Shown here: positions 33,340 to 44,782 of the stretch, in pieces
Layout: each line of letters begins with the position of its first letter
How positions within the stretch are numbered: the stretch's first letter is position 1
Assembly: GCA_022059125.1 (NCBI GenBank)
Contig: JAEUWY010000020.1
Location: 620,001 to 684,000 of the forward strand
Length of the DNA stretch: 64,000 bases
DNA from: Corynespora cassiicola
Lineage: Eukaryota > Ascomycota > Dothideomycetes > Pleosporales > Corynesporascaceae
Direction: 5' to 3'
Position numbers and translations under genes: made by a program
Notes under the pieces: generated by a model
Told to the model about the DNA's origin: nothing
The model's database searches: none
Seen by the model: only the letters and a program-made list of their open reading frames with translations

Positions 33340-34663
33340 GGGAGTATTGAAGGGGAAGGGTGGACGTACATTGATACCAATCTCCTTTCAATTGTGGAGG
33401 TTTAGGTATATATGGGTTTATGAGATAGGGAAGGAATAATAGTTTTTTTTTTTTGGAAAGTATGATGAAGTGCGTGCGTAGAGAGGTGATTGTCGTATTG
33501 GCATAATACAGAGGTCAACTCCGTGCGTGAACGCCTTGCAATCAATCCATTCTAAGCGTCAGAGGGCTCATTCCACCAATGTCTTGGTGTGGGGAAATGC
33601 ATGCCCGCTACAAACAACGGTTAATACCATACATACCTCCCTCTGGCTCAGATATCTAGCCTTTTCTTATATTTATATAACAGCCACTTATTGCTCTACC
33701 AGCTCCACAAAAAACTCTCCTAACACAAAAAACCTGCGTTTGCGCCCGACATCCAAGCTGGGGGGGTGGACTATATCCTCCCACCCAAACTCAACCACAA
33801 ACTGCTCAAAGAAACATCCCAGCCCAAGTCTACCCAGCCCCCCAAACAACAATCCCTTCGTCCTTGTCTCAAATCCCTCGCTCTCAGCGAAGAAAACACC
33901 TCCATAGCTACCCCCCCCTCCCCTCCCCTCCCTCCTTCCCTACCGCATCGAGCCCCTCCATCCCCCAAAAATCCAACGCCCCTCTCACCTCCCCCGCAGC
34001 GCAAACCAGCACAAGACGCGGGCGCCAAAAAGAAAGAAAATTTCTCGAAAAGGAAGGTTTGCGTTGGGGTGTGGGTTACAGCTTGGAACTCTGGGCGCAC
34101 GCGTGCCGGTCGGCCCGCCCGAGGCCAGTCGGATGGACTTCGGCGGCTTGGGGGTTTGGGGGGTTTTTTGTGGAGAGTCATGGGCTTTGAGCTTGGGCTT
34201 GGGCTTTTGGGGTTTGGTCGTGGAAGGGGGTTAGGGGGGTTAGTTTGATGGATGGGTTTTGTGGCGGGAATGGGTGGGGTTTTTTTATTTTGTTTTTGGG
34301 AGAGCTGTATTGGCGCGTTAGGAGGGTGTAGAGTTAATATATACCTAGTAAATAGTAGGTATATCTCGTGTATACTAGATACACTCCCAGATTTATCTGT
34401 TTTATATATTAAGCAATATACTTGGGTACTAGCTGCCCAATTAGCGTCTAAAGTGAATATTTACATGTCATGTTTTGCGTTAATGCTAACATTCGAAGTT
34501 CTTGCTGTTAAAATGGCTGATTATAATTTGTGGGATTCTCTATTAGAACTCAGGAACTCATAGATAAAGCCACGTGACCGCTTACATAAGTCGAGACTTG
34601 TGTCGTGCGGGGTGACCTGTTACATCTATGCTTCAGCCTCTGTGACATCTGACAGCGCGTAAA
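33340..34663. other. boundary region between housekeeping block and metabolite cluster
   Basis: No supported gene. Open frames at 33527-34248 are low-complexity Pro/Ser/Lys on one side and Gly on the other. The segment shows C-runs at 33908-33945, then G-runs at 34140-34290 including gggggttaggggggttag, then AT-rich DNA with many TA steps at 34320-34560 that resembles RIP-mutated repeat remains. Confidence 0.5.
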
Positions 34664-36261
34664 CTAAGCTGTGCGCGGATGGTAGCGAACAACCACATTT
34701 GGCTTTTCCCAGAAGAAGTACATTTTACTGTCCCTTATAAGATCTGCTTCCGGACTCATATTCTCCCAGTCGTACGTCCACAACAACTTAGCCAGCGTTA
34801 TCCGGCCCTCCAAGTAGGCTAGATTGATGCCAATACAAGCACGTGGACCATGAGAGAAGGGATTGAAAGCAGCTTTGTTGTCTTGGAAGCTAGGGTCGAT
34901 CCACCGTTCCGGCCTGAATGATTTGCCATCAGTCCAGTATCGAGGATCGCGTGAAATGGACCACATGTCGGCGATGACCGTCGTTCCTTTTGGCACAAAA
35001 TGGCCGTCCACAAATGCTCCAGGTGATATTCGGGGCAATATAAAAGCGGCTGGGGGATATAGTCGTAATGTTTCCTCAACGACCGCGCTGAGGTATGGAA
35101 GACGCGCGGTAGATTCGGATGTGATTTCTTCCATGTTGGTAAAAGCGCTCCGAATTTCTTCTTGAAGCTGGCCGAGACATTTTGGGTGTTTCAGCAAAAA
35201 GTACGTCGCAGCAGTGAAGAAAGTGGCTGTAGTTTCTGAGCCCGCACTAAGCAAGACGTTCGATTGAGCTTCCATCTTTCCTCGAGTGTATTCTCCTGTC
35301 TTTATGATATGATCGAAGAAGTCGGAGCGATTCAGATTGGTCCCATAATCAACTCGCTTTTGAGTCTTTTCTCTGACCAGAGACCAATGGAGTTGGGTAT
35401 TCTTGGATATGTCTTTTGGCAATATGAATGGGAGAAGGATATTCAACTGCGGCAGTTGATTCTTGAGTCCCATAAGAGAAGAGAAATAAGCACTGCTAAG
35501 AATAGCAGCTATCCAGGGTTGAGTTTTGCCCTCGGCTACTGCATGTAGCGGCTCGCCGAAAGTGAGATCGCTAATAACGTCAAAGGTAAGCCAATTGAAC
35601 GCCTCGCTCATACAGAGACCTTTTGTAGAAGGCCCCCCAAGCTTTCCAACCTGTTTAATAAAGTGATCGACATATTTTTGAACAATAGCTTCTTGTGCTT
35701 TAAGAGATCTCGCGCTAAACGCGGTGGCGAGAGACTTGCGCTGCATGCGATGATCGAGTGGGTCGCGAGCAGAGACGATACCGGGAATTTCCCCAGCAGC
35801 CTCGTAGAACTTGCTCTTTACAAATGGCGTATGACCTTTGACAGTATGGCTGTGTATATTCTTGAAAGACTCGGCAGTGAAAAAGACCAGTTGGTTAGGG
35901 CCAACGCGAACTACGTCCCCATATCTCTGGTGTAGCTCTTCCATGATGTTATGTATTTGGCCAGACATGTATGTACGGACAAGCCACATCTAATGAAAAC
36001 AGTTAATACGATTTCTTATCAAGAAGTGTAATTCCTTACATTTGTGATTCTTGCTAGATTAGGTCCTGGGTATTTGGCGAGGGGGTGGAAGAAGAGATTG
36101 TAGATGACTCTGGCAAAAAAGTACACGGCACCCTATGTACAAGGTGTTAGCAGACGATATAAGCATTTGTATATACCTACTGTTCCAAGCAAGAGAAGCA
36201 GGATAGAATTTCTGTCGAAGCCATGAGGCAGTGCGTTTGGAAGATCCATCTTTCCGAACAT
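34664..36261 (-). CDS. cytochrome P450 monooxygenase of the polyketide cluster
   Basis: A heme monooxygenase, likely ER-anchored, that probably oxidises the polyketide product. Three minus-strand exons give 499 residues: 36261-36181, 36132-36040 and 35989-34664, with 48- and 50-bp introns. An N-terminal hydrophobic anchor ([14 protein letters not shown]) leads into the proline-rich HPLAKYPGP hinge. The I-helix has [10 protein letters not shown], the K-helix ExxR is EETLRLYPP, the PERF region is FRPERWID, and the heme loop is [11 protein letters not shown] with Cys443. All key residues are intact. It resembles the fungal CYP families that decorate polyketides. It is transcribed in the same direction as the FAD monooxygenase upstream. 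Its 5' flank carries an inverted CGGAAG-N6-CTTCCG site. The substrate is not known. Confidence 0.92.
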
Positions 36262-37023
36262 TCTAATGTTCAGAGGGTGCCGCAGCAGGGAGCGATGATA
36301 GAGCCGAGCTCTTTTAGCTGTGGAAGGTCTTGTTTAAATAGTGAAACTCGACCGCCTGGTATTGCATCATAACTGATTTATAGTAATAATGTGGGACCAC
36401 AGTAGTAGAGCGGCCCGAAAAACCTACCCCCCGCATTGCCTCTTGGGTAGTCAATGTTTTATTTTATCGTATGGTTGGCGAACGTCATGGCTTGTTCAAT
36501 GGGTAACGAGGCTCTGCTTCGGAAGCCTCACCTTCCGGTTCCGCGGCGTTATAAATGAGATTCACGAAAAGTGGGTGCGATGCATGCCATGCATTTGAAC
36601 GCAACGTTATGTTGAGAGGCCCCCGCTCGCTATTAAGTCGGGCCGGCGTGGGTAGCCTACACATCTTCGCAAACTGCCAAGATTTCTGACAGGTGTTTTA
36701 CTGACATGTTGTATTATTCAGAATCCGCCCTACTACTCAATCAAAATATTCAGCCCGGGCGACTATTATGAAATAGAACCAGCTGATAGCTAGTAGATTC
36801 ATTCTCGCCTACAGGTTGTGCTAAGAAAATTCACGTCCTTGAGGATTTTTAAAAAACGAACACCTATACTTGATGGAATTTACGAGGCACAATCTATCTA
36901 TCTACTGAAGACCTATTGAGTTCTAGACGGATCTAAGATAACAAATCAACATGCTTTGTCGACCACAACCTGCATACTCTGTTCCACCGCGGTACACAGA
37001 CTTGTAAAATGAACCACGGGTTT
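36262..37023. promoter_or_regulatory. P450 promoter region and 3' flank of the FAD monooxygenase
   Basis: This 762-bp gap has no supported gene. About 260 bp upstream of the P450 ATG it contains a clear inverted repeat (see the separate entry). The distal half is AT-rich. Confidence 0.5.
36520..36537. promoter_or_regulatory. inverted repeat CGGAAG-N6-CTTCCG, candidate Zn2Cys6 binding site
   Basis: A perfect 6-bp inverted repeat with a 6-bp spacer, equal to CGG-N12-CCG, lies in the P450 promoter. Zn2Cys6 dimers commonly bind such CGG half-sites. The flanking ten-base string TCGGAAGCCT recurs in the divergent PKS promoter (52645-52654). Function is inferred. Confidence 0.45.
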
Positions 37024-39433
37024 TCACTTTGTCAGCAAGAATGAGGCGAAGTAGTCGTTCAAAGCAGCAGTATCTTCCGGCCATACACTCGTACCAACCA
37101 TGAGGTCGGGCCTGACCACGACGACAGCGCCTCTAGCATGGTTCACTGCGTAGTAGTAATGCGCATCCTCATCCGGTGCGCGGTCATCGTACACCAGCGT
37201 CGCAGCATCACGCAGATGTTTCAAGTCGTCTCCAGCCAGCAGCTCTCCAGCTTCGTGAGGCAGGGCTTTCGCAACGACGACTATGTTGAGCCTTTCGAGT
37301 CCTCCGAACCGGTGGAAGACGCCGCCGGGGGCTAGACCCTCAGCCGACAAGCGGGCCAGCTTTTGGCGCACGGGTCCCTGCAGGTCGGATGTGAAGACCA
37401 ACACGTGGAAGCGGCTTCCTGTGCCTTTCAGCGCGTCGTATAGGTATGACGGATTGTGTTTGTGCAACGTCACCCTTGGATTGGGCGCTCGTACCCCGTT
37501 GTTCACCTTCACGGGCTTGACGCTGCCAGTCGCCTCTGTTGGCGTTGGGCTCAGCATTGTGCTCGTGACAGATAACCCGAGGCCTGACATGAGTATTGGG
37601 GGCGCTTTGTGGAAGAAGGATCCCAGCCAGGGTCCTGCTTCGCTGTTGGCGGCAGATGGATTGGGCAGCACCACATCGTGAACCTCGGGGTCCTCGCCTA
37701 GGCCCCGTAGCTCCGGAAGGGGGTCGCTCAGGCGGCAGATGAATCGCAAGAGGGCGCCCGAGTATCTTATCACGCTGTTGGCCAAGAGCCGTCGCTCGGC
37801 GTCATAGGTGGGGAGGAGCACTGCGGGATCAGCAGCACCCTTGATGCAGAGGCCGAGTTTCCAGGACAGGTTGGCTGCATCATAGACGGTGGAATTGTAG
37901 CCAAAAGCCCCAATGGTGGAATGCACGTGGCTGTTGTATGGTTAACACATGGGACGGGCAAGGATAGGGGCTGGGCCAACTTGCGCTGCGTCTCCTCCCA
38001 AATGCACTCGCTGGTCTGGCGTCGAGAACGACCGAGCTACTCGCTCGTTTACTGCGAAGGATTGTCAGAGCTAGGTACTGATACACACGGAAACGTAGAC
38101 CACGAACCTCGCCAGACGGCAAACCAGCTCAGGGGACCAGCAAAGTCGATGGTCCACGGCGCCATGATTTTCTTGAGGTGCTCCAGGGCATCACCTGGCG
38201 TGAGGCCATGCTCGTGGACTTGGGTTTCGCCTAGCGACGACTCGTTGCGTCTCTCTTTTTTGTGCTTGTGTGCGGCTGCAACATCGGCCTGCAATTGGCC
38301 AGTGAGCTGAATATAGACTCTTGTATGGCCTTGTTCACGAGGGACAAAGATGGCGCAGCCCTGGCCTGCATTGGTCACCCAGCTATTCTCAAGTCAGTCG
38401 GACGTACTACTAGGACTGGAGTGCTGCTGTTACTCACCCAGTGTCAAGTATGTGAGGATAGTCTGTCTTGAACACACAGTCCACAATGGCAAAGAAACAA
38501 TCGATCGCCAGCCCTTCAAACGGTACCTTTATCATTTCACGTACGCCACTAGATGCTCCATCAGCACCAATCAGGTACTTGGCTTCCACTACCTCTTCTT
38601 CCTTCCCGTCGGCTGAGATTTTGGCGATGACCTTGTCAGCTCCATCGTCAACCTGGAAACTAGTCAATGTCGTGGACCGCTCCACCAGCGTTTGGTGTCG
38701 GAGTAAATCCCGGACATAGATTCGCTCGATCTGAGCTTGCGCCGTGATGTGAAGGCCGCGATACTTTGTTGTCTCTGATGGCACAGTGTAGGTGTTTCCC
38801 AAGGTTACGCCATCGCGATGCAAGGTGAACTTATTGAGTAAAGGACCCTCATTCGCAATCTCATCGGCTAAGCCCCACGCGTCTAGTAATTCTAGCGCTC
38901 GAGGGTGTACCGCATCGGCGCGTCCTGTGTGGCAGGGACCGCGGGATTTATCTATAGGAGAGGTAAGAGAGAAATTCAGATGGTTGATTGGAGAGGCACA
39001 AAACAAATCCACTTACCGATGATACGAAACGAGACTCCTTGCCTTGCTAGACTGAGGGCTATTGCTAGGCCAAACGGACCGGCTGTCCATGGTAGGCAAA
39101 TGTCAGACTCTGCATGAACGCGTATATCAAGTTGGGACAGCGGCACTCACCACCGCAAATAAGTACATCCACCTTTGCCGCCGGCTTCCACCATGTAGGG
39201 GTCGTGCCGCCTGCCGTCCCATTGAACAGGCTGGGCCAGCCACGAAGGGTGCTCACACCAAAGTCATTGGCAGAGTCGCTGGTGGGCCCTTCACCCGGGT
39301 CTGCCACGGTGTAGTGCGCCGGCACGTTGTCTTCGGAAGTGAAGTTTGACGCATCAGCCCAAGCAGCTGGTCCCGGTGCCGGCTCAGCCACCCCGCGCTG
39401 CCAGGTGGACGTCACAGCAGATCGAACCGCCAT
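37024..39433 (-). CDS. FAD-dependent monooxygenase, phenol hydroxylase type
   Basis: A flavin aromatic hydroxylase of the PHBH/phenol 2-monooxygenase family. I joined six minus-strand exons to 703 residues: 39433-39151, 39082-39017, 38951-38438, 38382-38108, 38051-37985 and 37930-37024. Intron 5 (37984-37931) uses a GC-AG border with the GCAAGT donor; only this choice restores the family motif. Signatures are GAGPFG (residues 94-99, FAD binding), IGADGASS (DG motif), and GGDAAH at 398-403 followed by DAANLSWKL (GD motif). The last 200 residues are the thioredoxin-like C-terminal domain of phenol hydroxylases (VLVFTSDLQGP, then VVVRPDLMVGTSVWPED). An N-terminal extension of about 90 residues precedes the FAD motif. 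In the cluster it may hydroxylate the resorcylate ring or act as an epoxidase; the family favours ring hydroxylation. Confidence 0.88.
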
Positions 39434-40311
39434 TAGGCTCTCAGTCTGTACCGTAGACTTGCGAAATTAGGAATTGGTTTCTGGAACCCAGGAGCAGTCA
39501 AAGTGCGTTCGCTTTGAAGCTGGCCATGCATACAGCGTCACCTTCATAAGGGAAGGCCACTTCTTGATCAAAAGGATCGGGGCCTTGTATACTAGAATGT
39601 ATTTCTTCGGCGGCCGTCAAGCCTCCGACCGTCAACGCGAAGTGCTTCTGCCCACTGCCGTTCCCAGCCACTCAAGTAGCCGGAATGGGATAAGCGCTGT
39701 CCACACACACATGCAGCACTCAAGTGTTTGAGGTCAACGGTGATCTCCCCAGCGGCGGCTCGGCACGGACCACACCGCATAACCTCTCCCGCCGCCGAAG
39801 CTTTACGGCGAATTTCCTCTTTGGGACATTTGATGCCAACGTCGGCGAGCCGGTGTGTATTCCTCAAGATATGATGCAAGCAATCTGCATCATCCATAAC
39901 TCGTTCCAGTGGGTAATGTCACCTGCCCGCAGTCAGCCCACCGATAGCGCGAGAAGAGTATTAAAAGGCTGCAAAGAGAATCGTCCCATACATCAATTGA
40001 CTTCCTTGTCAACCCCGGGGCCTAAGCGAAGCGCTAAGCCAAGAACGGAGAAACGCCGGGTCTCCTGTGCTACGCCCTACTATCTACCTCTCTCCCTTTC
40101 ATCATGTGTTGAGTGATTGATTGACAGAATCTACGTGAATTTGTAAGCTGTTGTTTGCTAATATGAATTTATCAGCAATGTTGCCAAAGCTTCCGATTCC
40201 TTCTCCTTTTGAACCTCCTCCTCCAGGCATTGTCTTCTGAAAACCTAGGCTTCCCTCGAGAAAGTCGCCATCTCGATACAGTGCTCTTCGCGGCGAACCA
40301 ACAAGCACACC
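39434..40311. promoter_or_regulatory. divergent promoter between FAD monooxygenase and MFS transporter
   Basis: An 878-bp gap between divergent genes. It holds cggccgtcaagcctccgaccg (39611-39631) and, nearer the MFS gene, agcttccga at 40188-40196 (complement TCGGAAGCT). Both are similar to the candidate site in the P450 promoter. No gene is supported, although short open frames exist. Confidence 0.45.
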
Positions 40312-41958
40312 ATGTCGACGAGATCCAGCACAGAGGGCAGCAATTCGTCGCCCAACGGCGAACCTGCTGCTCACGACGTCGAAAAGGCCCAGATCGGAGC
40401 CACCGCGCCCGCTAACCAAGAATTGAAGGATGCAGAACCGGAGCTTGTCGACTGGGACGGTCCTGACGATCCAGAGAATCCCCAGAATTGGTAAGTACAG
40501 TCAAGGGCTGAACCGCCTCGTATGTATGCGCCAGTATCTGACTCATCTTTGGACAGGCCTGCCAGGAAGAAGTGGCTCAACGTAGGCGTCCTAGCTGCCA
40601 TCACTTTCTTCAGCCCGTTGGCTTCGTCGGTGTTCGCCCCCGGGGTACCTCAAGCTCAGAATGCCTTCAACAATCATGACGAGACACTGGCTACGCTTGT
40701 CGTGTCAATCTTCCTTCTTGGCTACGTAGCGTAAGTCAATCTGCGACCCTTGAGCCCTCGTGTCGCCTTGTACTGACTCAACAGTGGTCCGCTTGTGCTA
40801 GTGCCCCTCGCCGACGTCTTTGGGAGAGTTACGATATATCATGCTGGAAACTTGGGCTTCATTGTTTTCACCATTGCCTGTGCTGTTTCGACGAACATGA
40901 ACATGCTCATTGGGTTCCGATTCCTATCTGGCCTGGTCAGCTCTGCTCCCATGACTGTCGGTGGCGGCTCAATTGTGGATATCCTACCGCCGCAGAAACG
41001 TGGGTTCGGCATCATGGTGTGGAACTTGCCCCTTGTGGCTGGCCCAGTAATCGGCCCCGTTGCTGGAGGTTTCCTCACTCAAGATGCGGGCTGGCGCTGG
41101 CTTTTTTGGCTGGTCGCTATCTCCGGGGGTGTTGCGGCGCTTTTGGCCGTAATCTTCTTGCGCGAGAGTAACCCGGCGGTACTTCTAAAGAGAAAGGCAT
41201 TGCGACTCCAGAAGGAAACTGGCAACCTGAAACTTCGCTCCAAGATGGATCAAGGCCTGACAACCAAGGAACTTTTGGTTCGCGCTGTCGTGCGTCCAAC
41301 CAAGCTTTTGTTCCTGTCCCCCGTGTGCAGCTTGTTTTGCTTGTACAACGCATTCGTCTACGCCATCATCTACCTCTTCTTCACCACCTTCACCTTCTTG
41401 TTCTCGGTCGAATATCATTTCAGCGAGGGCATGGTCGGGCTGACTTATATTGGTTCGGGTATCGGTATGATGAGCGGCATGTTTGTATACGGAATGACTT
41501 CGGACAAACTTATCCAGCGTCTCACTAAGAAGTACGGCGCCGAGCGACCCAAGCCAGAATACCGGCTCCCTCTCACCATCTTTGGATCTCCCTTTATCCC
41601 TGCCGGACTGTTCCTTTACGGCTGGACAGCGGAGTATCATATCCACTGGGCGGTGCCCCTCCTAGGAACTGTGCTTGTCGGTTTCGGATTCACCATCATC
41701 CTGTCGTCCATCGCCAACTACATGATTGATACCTTTACTATTTACGCTGCGTCTGCTATGGCTGCAATCACCATCTCGCGTTCCGTCTTCGCCGCAACAT
41801 TTCCGCTGTTCGCCCTCCACATGTATGACTCTCTGGGCTGGGGCTGGGGTAACAGTCTGCTCGGTTTCATTGCCCTGGCCGGTTGCGGCATCCCACCGCT
41901 CTTTTGGTTCTACGGCGAGGCGCTACGCACGAATACCCGGTTCCAAGTGAAGCTCTAA
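40312..41958 (+). CDS. MFS transporter (DHA1 drug:H+ antiporter type), likely product exporter
   Basis: A 12-helix major facilitator protein of 508 residues in three exons: 40312-40490, 40557-40730 and 40785-41958. Introns are 66 and 54 bp with GTAAGT donors. A hydrophilic N-terminus of about 80 residues has the DGPDDPENPQNW motif that is typical of fungal DHA1 pumps. The sequence between helices 2 and 3 is PLADVFGRV, a form of motif A. Later helices include LPLVAGPVIGPVAGGFL, the motif C region. The long central loop lies around RKALRLQKETGNLKLRSK. Position between tailoring genes and next to the PKS pair suggests export of the product for self-protection. Substrate assignment is inferred from context. 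Confidence 0.92.
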
Positions 41959-43226
41959 GTGCCAACGTCATGCTGTATGGCGAGACAAATGTCTACAACA
42001 TGTGACACACAACCATAGTAGTCTAGTACGAAAGGCGGGATGGAGTTATTTTTGGGCTCACAGGCATCTTTGTGCACACATTCAAACAAGACTAGGCAGG
42101 ATCAACTAAAAGCATTGACACCGGGGAAGTGTAGCTTCTATCATCGAATTATGAAAGAGGAGGATTCAATTGTGAGTTGAGGTGACGTATAGAGTGCTGT
42201 TTAATGGAAGGGGTCTGAACATCCACCAGCTTTATGTAGCAAAATCAATAGGGATGGACATGATTGGTATTAGTTTAGCTCTGAGATTGGCATTAGTTTA
42301 GGTCTAAAATGGGCATGGCTAAGGCAGAATGTACAAAATCTACCCATATGATGATAAGATCCCGTCTTCGCGATGGCACAATTGTTAAACATTAGTGCAA
42401 AGCAAGGCTAAGGGAATAAACTATCTTGATTAGTAAAGTTCAGAACGCTAGGTTTGTTGAAGTATATATGTAAGTTGCGCATATGATGTTTATGTAAGAG
42501 TTATCGATTAAGTGTGGCGATCACTTGCAGCACTTGAGCTTAGGTATCTACTCTCCGCGCTAAACTACTCTGAGGATCAATACAATTCATGGATGATGAT
42601 CTACGTCTACCACCATTTGCCGGTTTGAGCAACCACTACTATCAACAAGGTTGACTTGATTGGCTCTGATCTGACCCCAAACCGAGCTTGAGCCTCATAA
42701 CTAAACCACAGAAGTACAGCAGTTGATTAATTATGGAGGCTCGGCGACGTAAGGAAGAAAAAGTCTTGCGCCAAAACATACCCAAGTAATAATTACGTGG
42801 CAGAACAAGGTGCATAAAGCCCATACATACAACTGCAATCTGTTTGTTACACAGAAAGATATTTACCAGCAACATACCTTGACCTACCAGATGATCGTGT
42901 TGTCAATCCTAATCGCACAGTTTTTGACTCGTAAGTTGTGTGGCTGGATCATTATAAAATAGTCTCATAAGATTTGTGCAGGCAAGTTGTACTGTTTTTT
43001 GAATGTTTGGGGCTGATGATTTTCGTCTATTCTGCTGAGTCTTTTTACACTATTTCTCTGTCAAACGTATAAAAGTAGTCATTTACATTGCATATATATA
43101 TTTATTCCATATCTTCATAGATTTCTAATGATAAACAGTCCAGCCAATTCTTCAATCCCTTCATCTCCCTCTGGATAGAGAGTATCTTGACTGAGAAACC
43201 GACTGCGTATAGCTTTATAAAAGTAC
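41959..43226. other. AT-rich intergenic region inside the cluster
   Basis: About 1.27 kb between the convergent MFS and methyltransferase genes. It is AT-rich with stop codons in all frames and I see no gene. It may hold decayed repeat sequence. Confidence 0.5.
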
Positions 43227-44182
43227 CTACTTCAAAGCTACCACCCTCGTAACTTCTAACGTTTGCTGCAACATCAAGTTAGCGACGCACAGCACACCCC
43301 AATAAGCGTATAGATAAAAAAAAAAGAAAACCTACAGACTCATTCTCTCCCGTAATCCTCGGCTCATGCAGCGTCTCAGTCTCATACTTCACACGTCCAG
43401 GCTCCCCACTACCGCCCTTCTTAACATACTCGACATAGTCGGGCGCACCGGGAAAATCCGTATTATCCGCGAGAATCAACGAGCCTTCGTGGAACGCGCC
43501 CAGCGTCTCGCACAGCACAAGGTCAGGCAGATAAGCGTCCTTCCAGTGGTCCAGGAGAATCACGTCGACCTGCCCGGGCTGCAATTTCCCCTCGGCGAGG
43601 AGCTGCTTCAGCGCGTCGCCGCCCGGCGCCGTGATGACGGTGACGATGTCTTCGAGGCCGGCCAGCTTGATCGCGTCGCGCGCGATGACGGCCTTCTCGG
43701 CGTCCAGCTCGAACCCATACACATGGATGTCTTTTGCGTCACGGCCATGCAGCTCCAAGAGCGACGCACCCCAGCCTAGCGCAGAGTTGCCGACGTAGGT
43801 CCCGTACTCTAGGATTACCTTTGGCTTGGGGTCCATGGCGGCGAGCAGCTCATGGCACTTTTGGATCTTCAGGCCGTGGAATAACATGCCCATTTTGTTG
43901 GTCTCGGCCCATGTTGCTATCTCTGTGATTAGGTCGCGTGGTTTGCCGTGGAAGCGTTCGGAGGGGAGCGTGAGTATGTGGCGGTGGAGCTTCTCGGTTA
44001 GGACTTTGATATTGGCAAAGTAGGCCACGAGCTGGATTGTCAGCCTTGTCAATTCAACCTCAACAAGGCCTACTACTACCACCTGTATACTCTAGGCCGG
44101 CCCAAAAGAAAAAAGAAAAAGAAACTTCCCCAGGAGATGTGTGTGTGTGTGTGGCCTTACTTACATCTGCGTCTACCGCCAT
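43227..44182 (-). CDS. O-methyltransferase, catechol O-methyltransferase type
   Basis: An AdoMet-dependent methyltransferase of the COMT fold (Methyltransf_3-like), 267 residues from three minus-strand exons: 44182-44165 (MAVDAD), 44082-43336 and 43265-43227. The last intron (43335-43266, GTAGGT donor, GCTAAC branch) joins GENES to QTLEVTRVVALK, the normal family ending. The 82-bp first intron is less certain because its acceptor follows a GT-rich stretch. Motif I is EYGTYVGNSALG. The metal and catalytic residues of COMT are recognisable in LLDHWKDAYLPDL (Asp, Lys) and ILADNTDFPG (Asp-Asn). COMT enzymes need neighbouring hydroxyls, so the gene fits with the phenol-hydroxylase gene of this cluster. 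The start of the protein is the least sure part. Confidence 0.85.
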
Positions 44183-44517
44183 GTTTTCCGGCAGCTTTTG
44201 TGCGTGGGATAAAGTATACAAAAAGACCTCGGGACTCGAGACAAGAATTCAGCGTAATATTACAACCAAGTCGACAATACAGTATTCGGGAGGTTTGTTG
44301 CTACAATATAGGGCTCAGAGAGTCCTTTAAAACACAAGGCGTAATTCTACAACAGACCTACGGCTGTCTAAGTAACACAAGAATGCGAGGGGACACGAGG
44401 AGGAAGGACACTTGGTTGTTTTAGGCAGAGCATGTTGAAACGGGTTCGGCAGCGCTCCACTTCCCGAGCCGAGCCTTGACGACCCACAAACGATCTACAA
44501 TACACCATCTTAATTTG

Positions 44518-44782
44518 TCCACCAAGTATACGCAGTCTTTTGTCCTCCACCTTCACTCCACTCGCAGCGTCTCCCATGCAGTAAGAACCTCTCCTCCTGC
44601 ATGCGTTTCACATACTCCTCGATGCTACTAAGATAGCAGGTGTTGGATTCCGTAGTTGATGCGGCCGGCCTTCGGCCTATTGCTGCTTTGGGAGATGCCG
44701 GCTGTTGGCAGCGCCGCGCCCCACCGACGTCGGCGTTGGTATCCTGACCGGCGGAGCGCATAATCAGGAGATTACCAAGCAA
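44518..44782 (-). CDS. weak hypothetical open frame
   Basis: A minus-strand frame of about 90 codons. Its C-terminal half has protein-like composition (YLSSIEEYVKRMQEERFLLH). No family is recognised and the frame has no clear promoter or introns. It could be the remains of a gene or chance. Confidence 0.15.

Noticed and set aside
33766..34248. An open frame of 160 codons at the boundary
   Set aside because: The first half is Pro/Ser/Lys low complexity, the second half is a Gly/Leu run from G-rich DNA. It lacks any recognisable domain.
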